A stretch of DNA of 64,000 nucleotides, from NCBI RefSeq assembly GCF_033095865.1, contig NZ_AP019365.1, forward strand, positions 5,739,501 to 5,803,500, given 5' to 3'. The notes under the pieces were generated by a model, which worked only from the letters and a program-made list of their open reading frames with translations, did not search any database and was not told the origin of the DNA. The DNA comes from Pseudomonas sp. KU43P (GTDB lineage: Bacteria; Pseudomonadota; Gammaproteobacteria; Pseudomonadales; Pseudomonadaceae). This document shows positions 1 through 11,160 of the stretch, in pieces; position 1 is the stretch's first letter, and each line of letters opens with the position of its first letter. The position numbers and the translations under genes were made by a program.

Positions 1-71
1 TGCAACGTATCAAGGATGTTTTCCGCGCCCAGTTGCTGCGGGTTGCCCCTGAGCTGCAACTGCCGTTCTGA
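1..71 (+). CDS. algC: AlgC, C-terminal end (phosphomannomutase/phosphoglucomutase), partial
   Basis: An open frame runs in from the left edge and stops at TGA 69-71. The visible tail is about 22 residues and ends LQLPF. Identification rests mainly on position: algC directly precedes argB in Pseudomonas, and the tail fits a hexose-phosphate mutase end. AlgC interconverts mannose-6-P/mannose-1-P and glucose-6-P/glucose-1-P for alginate, LPS and rhamnolipid precursors. Too little is present to see catalytic motifs. Confidence 0.7.
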   Translation, partial: QRIKDVFRAQLLRVAPELQLPF

Positions 72-89
72 CCGATTATCTGTTCCTGA

Positions 90-1007
<918 letters not shown>

Positions 1008-1019
1008 TCCGTCTGCACT

Positions 1020-1096
1020 GGCCCTATCGCCGGCAAGCCGGCTCCCACGAGGATCGCACCGAACCCTGTGGGAGCCGGCTTGGCGGCGACAGGGCC
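1020..1096. repeat. REP pair 1 (inverted)
   Basis: Two inverted copies of the window's REP unit (core GCCGGCAAGCCGGCTCCCAC) lie head to head between argB and its terminator. The outer bases GGCCCTATCGCC and GGCGACAGGGCC can also pair. The right copy has one change (TTGGCGGCG). Confidence 0.85.
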
Positions 1097-1110
1097 GGTA
1101 AAGGCAACAC

Positions 1111-1150
1111 AAACAAGAAAGGCGACCCGCAAAGGTCGCCTTTCTTGTTT
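1111..1150. terminator. Bidirectional terminator between argB and pyrE
   Basis: A perfect 17-bp inverted repeat (arms 1111-1127 and 1134-1150) encloses the loop CGCAAA. The outer arms are A-rich on the left and T-rich on the right, so each strand reads a GC stem followed by a T-rich tract. It sits between the convergent ends of argB (+) and pyrE (-) and should serve both. Confidence 0.85.
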
Positions 1151-1162
1151 ACCAGGCCAGGA

Positions 1163-1804
1163 TCAGATCCCGTACTGCGCCCGGTACGCCTCCACAGCCG
1201 GCAGATGCTGCTTGAGCTGAGGATCATCGGCCAGGAACTCCAGCACCTGGGTCAGCGAAACGATGCTGACCACCGGAATACCGAAGTCACGTTCCACTTC
1301 CTGGATCGCAGACAGCTCGCCATTGCCGCGCTCTTCGCGGTTCAGCGCGATCAGCACGCCAGCGGCCTTGGCCTGCTGGGCGTTGATGATCTGCATGACC
1401 TCGCGGATGGCGGTACCAGCAGTGATCACGTCATCGATGATCAATACATCACCGGCCAACGGCGCGCCGACCAGGCTACCGCCTTCGCCGTGGTCCTTGG
1501 CCTCTTTGCGGTTGAAGCACCACGGCACGTCGAGCTGATGCTGCTCTGCCAGGGCCACGGCGGTGGCCGCCGCCAAGGGGATACCCTTGTAGGCCGGGCC
1601 GAACAGCACATCGAACGGGATCTTGCTGTCGACGATGGCCGCCGCATAGCAACGACCCAGCTGCGCCAGGGCGGAGCCGGTGTTGAACAGGCCGGCATTG
1701 AAGAAATACGGGCTGGTACGCCCCGATTTCAAAGTGAACTCACCGAACCGCAGAACCCCGCGATCGATGGCAAAACGAATGAAGTCGCGCTGATACGGCT
1801 GCAT
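1163..1804 (-). CDS. pyrE: Orotate phosphoribosyltransferase
   Basis: Transfers ribose-5-phosphate from PRPP to orotate, giving OMP in pyrimidine synthesis. The 213-residue length matches the family. The PRPP-binding loop is at about residues 120-132 ([13 protein letters not shown]), and the [10 protein letters not shown] stretch near residues 28-37 is typical of OPRTases. It is divergent from crc with an 80-bp gap, the arrangement found throughout Pseudomonas. ATG at 1804. Confidence 0.97.
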
Positions 1805-1827
1805 GGAAAGTCCCGGACACCACGGAT

Positions 1828-1857
1828 TTAGCTAAATGGGTTGAGCTCGGGTATCAT
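1828..1857 (+). promoter_or_regulatory. Possible sigma-70 promoter of crc
   Basis: TTAGCT (1828-1833) and TATCAT (1852-1857) are separated by 18 bp in the short pyrE-crc gap. The -35 is a poor match. This is the best hexamer pair I see upstream of crc, not a firm call. Confidence 0.3.
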
Positions 1858-1884
1858 ACACGCACGAGATTTTTGGGGCCATTT

Positions 1885-2664
1885 ATGCGGATCATCAGTG
1901 TGAACGTGAATGGCATTCAGGCTGCGGCCGAGCGAGGATTGCTCAGCTGGCTGCAAGCCCAGAATGCCGACGTCATCTGCCTTCAGGATACCCGCGCCTC
2001 GGCCTTTGAACTCGACGACCCAGCTTTCCAGCTCGATGGCTATTTCCTTTATGCCTGCGATGCGGAGGTACCCGCCCAAGGTGGCGTGGCACTTTACTCG
2101 CGCATGCAACCCAAGGCAGTCATCACCGGCCTGGGCTTCGAGACAGCCGACCGCTACGGGCGTTATCTGCAAGCAGATTTCGACAAAGTCAGTATTGCCA
2201 GCCTGCTGCTGCCTTCGGGCATGAACGGCGACGAAGACTTGAACCAGAAATTCAAGTTGATGGACGACTTCGCCAAGTACCTGGACAAACAGCGTCGCAA
2301 GCGTCGCGAATACATCTATTGCGGCTCGTTCTACGTGGCGCAGCAGAAGCTCGACATCAAGAACTGGCGCGACAGCCAGCAGTCCCCGGGCTTCCTGCCG
2401 CCAGAGCGTGCCTGGATGGATGCGATCACGGGCGACATGGGTTATGTGGATGCCCTGCGCGAAGTCAGCCGCGAAGGCGACCAGTACAGCTGGTGGCCGG
2501 ACAACGAACAGGCCGAGATGCTCAACCTGGGCTACCGGTTCGACTACCAGATCCTTACCCCAGGCCTGCGCCGCTTCGTGCGCAACGCTCGCCTGCCGCG
2601 TCAGCCGCGCTTCTCCCAGCATGCGCCGCTGATCGTCGACTATGACTGGACGTTGACCATCTGA
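1885..2664 (+). CDS. crc: Catabolite repression control protein Crc
   Basis: Crc works with Hfq to repress translation of mRNAs carrying A-rich catabolite motifs (AANAANAA), setting carbon-source preference. The 259-residue protein has the exonuclease-endonuclease-phosphatase fold, beginning MRIISVNVNGIQ, with QDTR near residue 35 and the SQHAPLIVDY end. Crc proteins keep the fold but have lost nuclease activity and bind RNA through Hfq. I start at ATG 1885 rather than an in-frame TTG 12 bases upstream, because this gives the known length. A candidate Crc/Hfq motif lies in this window at 50151-50158. Confidence 0.97.
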   Translation: MRIISVNVNGIQAAAERGLLSWLQAQNADVICLQDTRASAFELDDPAFQLDGYFLYACDAEVPAQGGVALYSRMQPKAVITGLGFETADRYGRYLQADFDKVSIASLLLPSGMNGDEDLNQKFKLMDDFAKYLDKQRRKRREYIYCGSFYVAQQKLDIKNWRDSQQSPGFLPPERAWMDAITGDMGYVDALREVSREGDQYSWWPDNEQAEMLNLGYRFDYQILTPGLRRFVRNARLPRQPRFSQHAPLIVDYDWTLTI

Positions 2665-2686
2665 ACCCCTGGGGCTGCTTTGCAGC

Positions 2687-2775
2687 CCAATCGCCGGCAA
2701 GCCGGCTCCCACAAGTAAAGCGCAGGCCTCAAGGCCAGTGGAGTACCTGTGGGAGCCGGCTTGCCGGCGATTGGG
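2687..2775. repeat. REP pair 2 (inverted)
   Basis: Near-perfect head-to-head copies (CCCAATCGCCGGCAAGCC... and ...GGCTTGCCGGCGATTGGG) between the convergent ends of crc and the DUF4870 gene. No separate terminator is seen here, so the long palindrome may serve for both genes. Confidence 0.88.
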
Positions 2776-2786
2776 GACACAGAAAA

Positions 2787-3155
2787 TTACTTGATCGGCC
2801 GCCAGATCAAGGGGTACCGATAAGGCTGCCCTTCATTGGCCCTGACCGCCGCAATGACGATCAGAATCAGCACCGCCACCATCAGCATGGCGAACAGCAC
2901 CAGCCCGATGAACACGAACATCAGCAAAAAACAGACGAACCCGGCAACGGTCACGCTGATCTGAAAGTTCAGCGCCTCTTTGCCCTGGGCATCGATGAAA
3001 GGATCTTGCTCGCGCTTGAGGTGCCACAGCACCAGCGGGCCCAGCAGATGCCCGAGGGGCACCACCAGGCCAAGTAGCGCGCTGAGGTGACAGAACATCG
3101 CCCATTGCCGCACATCGGCATTGGGCGGGGTGACCGACAGTTGAGGATCGCTCAT
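2787..3155 (-). CDS. DUF4870 (Tic20-like) small membrane protein
   Basis: A 122-residue inner-membrane protein of unknown function. After a short N-terminus with RQWAMFCHLSALLG it has hydrophobic segments at roughly residues 23-45 and two between 65 and 105, and an ALNFQI motif in between; this pattern is characteristic of DUF4870. I start at ATG 3155, eight bases after AGGGAGG, rather than at a GTG three codons upstream. The stop of rph lies further upstream by about 23 bp on the same strand, and the two may be cotranscribed. No known partner or substrate. Confidence 0.85.
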   Translation of the reverse strand: MSDPQLSVTPPNADVRQWAMFCHLSALLGLVVPLGHLLGPLVLWHLKREQDPFIDAQGKEALNFQISVTVAGFVCFLLMFVFIGLVLFAMLMVAVLILIVIAAVRANEGQPYRYPLIWRPIK

Positions 3156-3178
3156 GCCCCGCACCTCCCTGTTTGGCT

Positions 3179-3901
3179 TTAGTCGGCCAGCGCGGCCTTC
3201 TGCAGCTCGAAGAGCTCGTCCATGCCTTTTTGCGCCAGCGCCAGCATGGCGTTGAAGTCTTCAGGCTGGAACGGCTTGCCCTCGGCAGTGCCCTGAACTT
3301 CGATGAAACCACCGGCGCTGGTCATGACCACGTTCAGGTCGGTCTCGGCAGCGGAGTCTTCGAGGTAGTCCAGATCGAGCACCGCTTCGCCCTGGTACAT
3401 GCCCACCGATACTGCGGCAATCATGTGCTTGAGCGGGTTGCCGGCCTTCAGGCCGCCACGCTTCTTGATCACCGCCAAGGCGTCGCACAGGGCGACCATG
3501 GCACCGGTGATCGAGGCAGTGCGGGTACCGCCATCGGCCTGGATCACGTCGCAGTCGATGTACAGGGTGATGTCACCCAGCTTGTTCATATCGAGTGCGG
3601 CGCGCAGTGAGCGGCCGATCAGGCGCTGGATTTCCAGGGTACGGCCACCCTGTTTGCCACGGCTGGCTTCGCGCTGGTTACGCTCGCCAGTGGAGCGCGG
3701 CAGCATGCCGTATTCGGCAGTCAGCCAGCCTTGGCCCTGGCCTTTGAGGAAGCGGGGAACACCATTCTCGACGCTGACCGTGCAGACGACCTTGGTGTCG
3801 CCAAACTCGACCAGTACCGACCCCTCGGCGTGCTTGGTGTAGTTGCGGGTGATGCGGATCGAGCGGAGCTGATCGGCGGCGCGACCACTTGGACGTTTCA
3901 T
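3179..3901 (-). CDS. rph: Ribonuclease PH
   Basis: A phosphate-dependent 3'-5' exoribonuclease that trims tRNA and other RNA 3' ends. From [13 protein letters not shown] at 3901 the protein is 240 residues, the usual family length, with RNase PH signatures [23 protein letters not shown], the substrate-binding segment [10 protein letters not shown] and [19 protein letters not shown]. An in-frame start 22 codons upstream gives a non-homologous extension and is rejected. Divergent from yicC across 226 bp, as in other pseudomonads. Confidence 0.97.
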   Translation of the reverse strand: MKRPSGRAADQLRSIRITRNYTKHAEGSVLVEFGDTKVVCTVSVENGVPRFLKGQGQGWLTAEYGMLPRSTGERNQREASRGKQGGRTLEIQRLIGRSLRAALDMNKLGDITLYIDCDVIQADGGTRTASITGAMVALCDALAVIKKRGGLKAGNPLKHMIAAVSVGMYQGEAVLDLDYLEDSAAETDLNVVMTSAGGFIEVQGTAEGKPFQPEDFNAMLALAQKGMDELFELQKAALAD

Positions 3902-4127
3902 CTGGGATACCTGTACCGGGACTTTGAATCTGCCAGCATTATAGAGCCCGCCGCCCGGCGAGGACACGCCTATTGTCGCGCCCCGGACAGCCTGTCACCT
4001 TTTCCCACCTTTTCACCCCGCCTCTGTAACATGGGCGGATTGGGCGCCGAAGCCTCACTGCGCTACAATCCTGCGCCTTGCAGCCGAAAGGCTTCCCCGT
4101 TCACCCCATCTACGCGAGGTACTTCCC

Positions 4128-5625
<1,498 letters not shown>

Positions 5626-5650
5626 TAGACCGAGAGGGGCTGCTTCGCAG

Positions 5651-5712
5651 CCCAATCGCCGGCAAGCCGGCTCCCACAGGATCTGTAGGAGCTGGCTTGC
5701 CGGCGATTGGGC
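5651..5712. repeat. REP pair 3 (inverted, short spacer)
   Basis: Two inverted copies with a spacer of only about a dozen bases, between the convergent ends of gmk and the APC permease gene. The right copy reads GAGCTGGCTTGCCGGCG, a single-base variant also seen in pairs 4, 9, 10 and 12. Confidence 0.85.
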
Positions 5713-5730
5713 CGCCAAGCGGCCCCTTAA

Positions 5731-7269
5731 TTATTCCTGCAGCTGCAAGGTCGCCTGCTGACGCAGGGTAGCCCCCAGGAAGTAAGCCGGCGCACGCATC
5801 CGCGACAGCATCATCAGCACGATACCCAGTGCCGAGATGATCGCCGCAATCACGAACACCAGGCCCACCCCACCCACGTGCGAGCCGCTGCCAAAGTCCG
5901 GCGAGGCACTGTCGATCGCCGTGCGCACGAAGATCACCGAAAGAATCACCCCACCCACCAGCGGGCACAGGCCCCGCATGAAGAAGTGGCGCAGGCTGGA
6001 GAACAGGCTGTCGCGGAAGTACCAGACGCAGGCAAACGCCGTCAGCGAATAGTAGAAGCAGATCATCATCCCCAGCGCAGTGATCGTGTCAGCCAGCACG
6101 TTCTCGCTCAGGGTGCGCATGGTCACGTAGAACAGGCCCGCGGCAATGCCTGCGCAGATGGTCGCGTAGCGCGGGGTTTGCGAGCGCGGGCAGACCGTGG
6201 CGAAACGCTGTGGCACGGCGCCGTAGTAACCCATGGCCAGCAAGGTGCGCGCTGGCGACACGAAGGTCGACTGCAGCGAAGCGGCGGTGCTCGCCAGCAC
6301 GGCAACCGACATCAGGATCGCCAGTGGCCCCATCACCGGACCGGCAAGGTGGGCGAAGACGTTCTCCTGGATGCGCGGATTGTTCAGGCCCAGGCCGAAC
6401 TCGCTGATCCCGGCGAACTGCAGGGTGGCAATGGCGGTGAGCAGGTACAAGCCGAGGATCAGCAGCACCGTCCAGGTTGCCGCCTTGCCAGGCACTTCGT
6501 CACTGCCGATCGACTCTTCGCTGACGGTCAGGCACACGTCCCAGCCCCAGAAGATGAAGATCGACAGCGACAGGCCAGCGGCAAAGGCCGAGAACGACTC
6601 GACCCCGAACGGGTTGAACCAGGCAAAGTCGAATTCCAGCGGTGGTGGCGCGGTGGTGCCACCGAACGCAGCGAAGGCGAAGCCGATCAACACCAGCAGC
6701 TGCAAGGCAACCAATCCGTACTGCACGGTCATGGTGGTAGTCATGCCCCTGCAGCAGATCCACACCGCCAGGGCGATGAACACGCAACAGGTGGTGATGT
6801 TGATCAACAGGTTGTCCGCCAGGCCCGCCAATTCATGCTTGCCGGTGATCTGGCCAAGGAACAGGTAGAAGAAATCGACGGCGACGCCCGCCAGGTTGGA
6901 CAGCACGATGGTGGTGGCAACGACCAGCCCCCACCCCCCGATCCAGCCGATCATCGGGCCGAAGGCGCGGGCAGACCAAGTAAAGGAAGTACCGCTGTCA
7001 GGCTCTGCCGCGTTCAGCTCACGATAGCCGAGGGCGACCAGCAGCATGGGCAGGAAACCAACGATGAACACGGCTGGAAGGTGAGCACCGACCTCCCGCA
7101 CGGTGGGGCCGAGGGCGCCGGTCAGGGTATAGACCGGGGCAATGGTGGAAATGCCCAGCACCACGCTGGCCAACAGGCCAAGACGGCCTTTGGCCAGGCC
7201 TTTGCTGCGTTGAGTGCTGCCCAAGTCGGCCGCGTCGGGTGGGCGGCCGGCTTCTGTGTAATTGCTCAT
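5731..7269 (-). CDS. APC superfamily amino acid/polyamine permease
   Basis: A 512-residue inner-membrane transporter with about 12-13 hydrophobic segments. The N-terminal cytoplasmic stretch (about 30 residues) is followed by GISTIAPVYTLTGALGPT, typical of APC family TM1, and EPDSGTSFTWSARAFGP near residue 90 (TM3 region). It lies 115 bp downstream of the PuuD-like gene in the same direction, so its substrate is probably the compound processed by that pair, for example putrescine, another amine or a gamma-glutamyl derivative. The specificity is inferred from context only. Confidence 0.85.
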   Translation of the reverse strand: MSNYTEAGRPPDAADLGSTQRSKGLAKGRLGLLASVVLGISTIAPVYTLTGALGPTVREVGAHLPAVFIVGFLPMLLVALGYRELNAAEPDSGTSFTWSARAFGPMIGWIGGWGLVVATTIVLSNLAGVAVDFFYLFLGQITGKHELAGLADNLLINITTCCVFIALAVWICCRGMTTTMTVQYGLVALQLLVLIGFAFAAFGGTTAPPPLEFDFAWFNPFGVESFSAFAAGLSLSIFIFWGWDVCLTVSEESIGSDEVPGKAATWTVLLILGLYLLTAIATLQFAGISEFGLGLNNPRIQENVFAHLAGPVMGPLAILMSVAVLASTAASLQSTFVSPARTLLAMGYYGAVPQRFATVCPRSQTPRYATICAGIAAGLFYVTMRTLSENVLADTITALGMMICFYYSLTAFACVWYFRDSLFSSLRHFFMRGLCPLVGGVILSVIFVRTAIDSASPDFGSGSHVGGVGLVFVIAAIISALGIVLMMLSRMRAPAYFLGATLRQQATLQLQE

Positions 7270-7384
7270 GAGAAAATGCCGTAACTATTGGAATTGTTGT
7301 CACAGGCCTTGCAAGCAAGGCGCTTTCACTCATTGAAAGCTTGCGAGTCGGAGTTGGTCATCCCAGACCTTCGGGTAATGTTCC

Positions 7385-8134
7385 CTACCGTGCAGCGTGG
7401 GCAATGCAAGCCTCGCGGAACGCCTGGAAAAGTGTCCGCGAGACCGGGTTTTCGGCATAACGCCATTCCGGGTGCCACTGCACCCCGAGCACGAAGCCCG
7501 GCGCGTCAGGCATCGACACCGCTTCGATCAGGCCATCGGGCGCCCGTGCCTCGACCCGCAGGCCGGGGGCCAGGCGATCGATGCCCTGGCTGTGCAGCGA
7601 ATTGACCTCGAACTGCGCGGCCAGGCCCAGGCGCTCGAACACCCCGCCAGGTGCAACGCTGACAGGGTGACGAGGGCCGTATTGCACCTCCAGGGGTGCA
7701 TCCTCAGGTTCGCGGTGATCCAGGTAGCCCGGCAGCTCCTGCACGCGTTGGTGCAGGCTGCCGCCCAGGGCCACGTTCAGTTCCTGGAAGCCACGGCAAA
7801 TGCAGAATACCGGCACGCCGGCAGCAATCGCAGCCTGCAGCAACGGCAAGGTCAGCCGATCACGCGCTAGGTCGTGCCGGGTGCCTTCCGCGCTGGGGGC
7901 GCCATTGTAATGATGCGGCTCGACATTTGAAGGCGAGCCGGTAAAAAGAATGCCATCGAGCCGAGCCAACAGCGCCTGGGTGTCGCTGCCCCCATCGCGC
8001 GCCGGCAGAATCAGCGGCAGCCCGGCAAAGCCCGCCGCCTCTACGTACTTGTCGCCCACGGTGTGCGACGAGTTCTTCCCAACCTGCTGGCGGCAGGCGC
8101 TGACACCGATCAAGGGGACCGCATTTGCGCTCAT
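7385..8134 (-). CDS. Gamma-glutamyl-GABA hydrolase family (PuuD-like class I glutamine amidotransferase)
   Basis: A 249-residue class I amidotransferase-fold hydrolase. FCICRGFQELN (about residues 110-120) contains the nucleophile Cys, and VQWHPEW near residue 220 supplies the His-Glu of the triad. LFTGSPSNVEPHHY matches the PuuD group, which cleaves gamma-glutamyl-GABA to glutamate and GABA. The start MSANAVPLIGVS (ATG 8134) lies 4 bases after the stop of the glutamine-synthetase-like gene, so the two are in one operon. This pairing (ligase plus hydrolase) is the basis for assigning a gamma-glutamylated amine pathway. Confidence 0.88.
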   Translation of the reverse strand: MSANAVPLIGVSACRQQVGKNSSHTVGDKYVEAAGFAGLPLILPARDGGSDTQALLARLDGILFTGSPSNVEPHHYNGAPSAEGTRHDLARDRLTLPLLQAAIAAGVPVFCICRGFQELNVALGGSLHQRVQELPGYLDHREPEDAPLEVQYGPRHPVSVAPGGVFERLGLAAQFEVNSLHSQGIDRLAPGLRVEARAPDGLIEAVSMPDAPGFVLGVQWHPEWRYAENPVSRTLFQAFREACIAHAAR

Positions 8135-8138
8135 GGGC

Positions 8139-9521
8139 TTACACCGTGTGCAGGTACCAGTTGTACTCAAGGTCGGAGATCGACACTTCGAACTCGGCCA
8201 GCTCGCTTTCCTTGCAAGCCACGAAGATATCGATGTAGTCGGGGCTGATGTACTGGTTGAGCACTTCGCTGTCGTCCAGCGCGCGCAGGGCATCACGCAG
8301 GTTGTTTGGCAGGCTTTGCTCCAACTGCTCGTAGGAGTTGCCTTCGATCGGCGCTCCCGGCTCGACCTTGCTGGTCAGGCCGTGGTGAATGCCGGCGAGG
8401 ATGGCCGCAAGCATCAGGTACGGGTTGGCATCGGCGCCGGCTACGCGGTGTTCGATGCGCACGTTCTCGCTGCTGTCGGTCGGCACGCGAACCGCCACCG
8501 TGCGGTTGTCCAAGCCCCAGCTCGGCGCATTGGGCACGTAGAACTGCGCGCCGAAACGGCGGTAGGAGTTGATGTTCGGGCAGAGGAAGGCCATCGACGC
8601 CGGCATGGTTTCCAGCACACCGCCAATAGCGTGGCGCAGGGCATCGCTCTGCAGCGGGTCTTCGCTGGTGAAGATGTTCTTGCCGGTTTTCTTGTCCAGC
8701 AGCGAGATATGCACGTGCAGGCCGTTGCCTGCCTGGCCCGGATACGGCTTGGCCATGAAGGTGGTGTCCATTTCATGGTCGTAGGCGACGTTCTTGATCA
8801 ACCGCTTGAGCAGGATCGCGTAGTCGCAGGCCTTGAGTGGGTCGGCCACGTGGTGCAGGTTGACTTCGAACTGCGCCGGGGCGCTTTCCTTGACGATGGC
8901 ATCGGCCGGCAGGCCTTGCTCCTTGGCCGCTTCCAGCATGTCCTGCAGGCAGTCGGCATATTCGTCGAGGTCGTCGATGAGGTAGACCTGGGTCGACTGC
9001 GGGCGTTTGCCGGAGATCGGCGAACGCGGCGGCTGCGGGCGTCCGTTGAGGTTGTCCTGGTCGATCAGGTAGAACTCCAGCTCGAACGCGGCGCAGATGT
9101 CCAGGCCCAGGTCGTCGAACTTGCTCACCACCTGGCGCAGTACTTCACGCGGGTCGGCGAAGAACGGCGCGCCGTCCAGTTCGTGCATGGTCATCAGCAA
9201 CTGGGCGGTCGGGCGCTTCTGCCACGGCTCGTCGGACAGCGTGCCAGGGATCGGGAAGCAGATACGGTCGGCATCGCCGATGTCCAGGCCCAGCCCGGTG
9301 CTCTCGACCGTCGAACCGTTGATGTCCAGGGCGAACAGCGACGCCGGCAGGTTGATACCTTTCTCGTACACCTTGTGCAGGCTGGCCCGCTCGATGCGCT
9401 TGCCACGTACCACGCCATTCATGTCGGAGATCAGCAGATCGACGTACTGAGTGTCCGGATGGGCCTGGAGGAAGTCTTTCATCTCGCTGGAAGAACTGGC
9501 GCACGGGGTGACCGACGTCAT
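8139..9521 (-). CDS. Glutamine synthetase family ligase, probably gamma-glutamylpolyamine synthetase (PuuA/SpuI type)
   Basis: A 460-residue GS-fold enzyme that probably joins glutamate to an amine using ATP. Visible GS motifs include DMNGVVRGKRI in the beta-grasp domain, NGLHVHISL (metal/glutamate-binding), the PNINSYRRFG stretch and EHRVAGADANPY. It lacks the C-terminal adenylylation-site region of GlnA, as expected for PuuA-like paralogues. ATG 9521 is chosen because AAAGGA lies eight bases upstream; an ATG at 9530 has no room for a ribosome site. First gene of the operon with the PuuD-like hydrolase and the permease. The exact amine cannot be read from sequence. Confidence 0.87.
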   Translation of the reverse strand: MTSVTPCASSSSEMKDFLQAHPDTQYVDLLISDMNGVVRGKRIERASLHKVYEKGINLPASLFALDINGSTVESTGLGLDIGDADRICFPIPGTLSDEPWQKRPTAQLLMTMHELDGAPFFADPREVLRQVVSKFDDLGLDICAAFELEFYLIDQDNLNGRPQPPRSPISGKRPQSTQVYLIDDLDEYADCLQDMLEAAKEQGLPADAIVKESAPAQFEVNLHHVADPLKACDYAILLKRLIKNVAYDHEMDTTFMAKPYPGQAGNGLHVHISLLDKKTGKNIFTSEDPLQSDALRHAIGGVLETMPASMAFLCPNINSYRRFGAQFYVPNAPSWGLDNRTVAVRVPTDSSENVRIEHRVAGADANPYLMLAAILAGIHHGLTSKVEPGAPIEGNSYEQLEQSLPNNLRDALRALDDSEVLNQYISPDYIDIFVACKESELAEFEVSISDLEYNWYLHTV

Positions 9522-9646
9522 GGTGTACATCCTTTGATGTGCTGCGGCGATGTGGGGATACGGCTGGCGCCACACGGGCGACGATGGTTGCAGCTGTTGT
9601 TCTTTTCACTTTCCCATCGTGGGGATTGATTACCCGACCGGGCGCA

Positions 9647-9675
9647 TTGATTCCCAGGGGCGGTTCCACTATAAA
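9647..9675 (+). promoter_or_regulatory. Predicted sigma-70 promoter of the LysR gene
   Basis: TTGATT (9647-9652) and TATAAA (9670-9675) are separated by exactly 17 bp, about 50 bp before the LysR start at 9727. The 205-bp divergent region must also hold the promoter for the ligase operon on the other strand, which I cannot place. Confidence 0.55.
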
Positions 9676-9726
9676 ATGGCCTCAACGCAACAGACATTGG
9701 CAATTCAGCAAGCAGAGCGTGCATCA

Positions 9727-10599
9727 ATGCAATATCAGATAACCCACGCCGACCTCTCCCTGGTCCTGGCTCTGGAACGCGGCCGCTCGCTGGCCAAAGC
9801 CGCCGAGCTGCTGAAAGTCGACGTTTCCACGGTGTTCCGTTCGATCCGTCGCCTCGAATCGGCGCTGGGTACCGCACTCTTCGTCAAGAGCCGCAAAGGC
9901 TACCTGCCAACCGATACCGCGCAGGCCCTTGCCGAGCAGGCCGAACGCGCCGAGCAAGCGCTGGATGCTGCGCGCATCGCCATGAGCAGCGGTGAGCAGG
10001 TGGTCAGCGGCACCGTGCGCCTGACTTGTACCGAAGCCGTGATGCACAGCCTACTGCTGCCGGCACTGGCGGACTTCATGCCGAACTACCCGGCGCTGTC
10101 GCTGGAGATGGGCACCTCCAATACCTTCGCCAACCTCAGCCGGCGCGATGCCGACATCGCCTTGCGGCTGACCAATACGCCGCCGGAGCATCTGGTCGGA
10201 CGCTGCCTGGGCTCCACATCTTATGTGATCTGCGGCCAGCCTCAGTGGCGCGAGCGCCTCACCGAGGCGGCTGGCAGTGTGCCGTGGATCGCACCGGATG
10301 ACTCGATGCAGGATCACCCCACGGTGGTCTGGCGCAACCAGCAGTACCCTGGGCTCAGCCCGCGTTATCAATGCAGCAGCATGTCGACCATCGCCCAGCT
10401 TGTAAGCACCGGGCTGGGCGTGGCGGCACTGCCCGACTACATGGTGGATGCACTGCCAGGTGTCGACGCGCTGAGCGGGCCACTGCCCGGTTGCGACACC
10501 CAGTTGTGGTTGCTGACGCGGCCGGATTGTCGGGCATTGCGCTCGGTGCAGACATTGTTCGAGGAACTGACACCGCGGTTGCGAGACGCAATGCTCTGA
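9727..10599 (+). CDS. LysR family transcriptional regulator
   Basis: A 290-residue regulator with an N-terminal winged HTH (about residues 4-63; SLAKAAELLKVDVSTVFRSIRRLE) and a periplasmic-binding-protein-like effector domain from about residue 90. It is divergent from the ligase-hydrolase-permease operon and is therefore its likely regulator, responding to an amine or its glutamyl derivative; the effector is inferred. The frame is open upstream to 9550, but MQYQITHADLSL fits the family start. The ribosome site (AGCAGAG) is weak. Confidence 0.88.
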   Translation: MQYQITHADLSLVLALERGRSLAKAAELLKVDVSTVFRSIRRLESALGTALFVKSRKGYLPTDTAQALAEQAERAEQALDAARIAMSSGEQVVSGTVRLTCTEAVMHSLLLPALADFMPNYPALSLEMGTSNTFANLSRRDADIALRLTNTPPEHLVGRCLGSTSYVICGQPQWRERLTEAAGSVPWIAPDDSMQDHPTVVWRNQQYPGLSPRYQCSSMSTIAQLVSTGLGVAALPDYMVDALPGVDALSGPLPGCDTQLWLLTRPDCRALRSVQTLFEELTPRLRDAML

Positions 10600-10638
10600 G
10601 GGTATCGTCAAGCTCATGTAGCCGAGCCGTCTGTTCCG

Positions 10639-10716
10639 GCCCTTTCGCCGGCAAGCCGGCTCCCACAGGGAGGGCGGTGTTCTCGGCAACGGTGGAAGCT
10701 GGCTTGCCAGCGATGC
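10639..10716. repeat. REP pair 4 (inverted, diverged)
   Basis: The left copy is CCTTTCGCCGGCAAGCCGGCTCCCACAGG in pieces; the right copy is GAAGCTGGCTTGCCAGCG with two changes. It lies between the LysR gene and rpoZ. Confidence 0.75.
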
Positions 10717-10837
10717 AGCCACCGCAGGTCCATCGGGTAAAACAGCGCTTCCCTATTGGCTGGTGATTTTTTAAACTATCGAGTCCGCCTGCCCATCTTG
10801 GGCTGCACGCCTACCGCATTTGCTACTGAGGAAGACC

Positions 10838-11101
10838 ATGGCCCGCGTAACTGTTGAAGACTGCCTGGAACACGTGGATAACCGTTTTGAGCTGGTCATG
10901 CTCTCGACCAAGCGCGCCCGTCAGCTGGCTACCGGCGGCAAAGAGCCGCGCGTAGCGTGGGAAAACGACAAACCAACCGTGGTCGCCCTGCGCGAGATCG
11001 CCGAAGGTATCGTCACCCCTGAGTTCATCGCCGCCGAAGAGATCGTCACCGAGGATCCGGTCTTCGCCGCGTTCGAGGACGAGTCCAACGAGGCTGTCTG
11101 A
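10838..11101 (+). CDS. rpoZ: RNA polymerase omega subunit
   Basis: An 87-residue omega subunit beginning [20 protein letters not shown] with the conserved ALREIAEG segment. It assists assembly of beta-prime into the RNA polymerase core and, in proteobacteria, forms part of a ppGpp-binding site. ATG 10838 follows GAGGAAGACC; an upstream in-frame start would add six unrelated residues. spoT follows by 59 bp, linking the ppGpp-responsive subunit with the ppGpp hydrolase/synthetase. Confidence 0.97.
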   Translation: MARVTVEDCLEHVDNRFELVMLSTKRARQLATGGKEPRVAWENDKPTVVALREIAEGIVTPEFIAAEEIVTEDPVFAAFEDESNEAV

Positions 11102-11160
11102 TCCATGCCTGGTCGACGTCGCGCGGCACAAGGCCCTCTTCCTCGGCAAGAGGTGAAATC

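Noticed and set aside
1020..1096. Repeated palindromes taken as CRISPR repeats
   Set aside because: They are dispersed through the window as inverted pairs, not regularly spaced direct repeats, and no cas genes are present.
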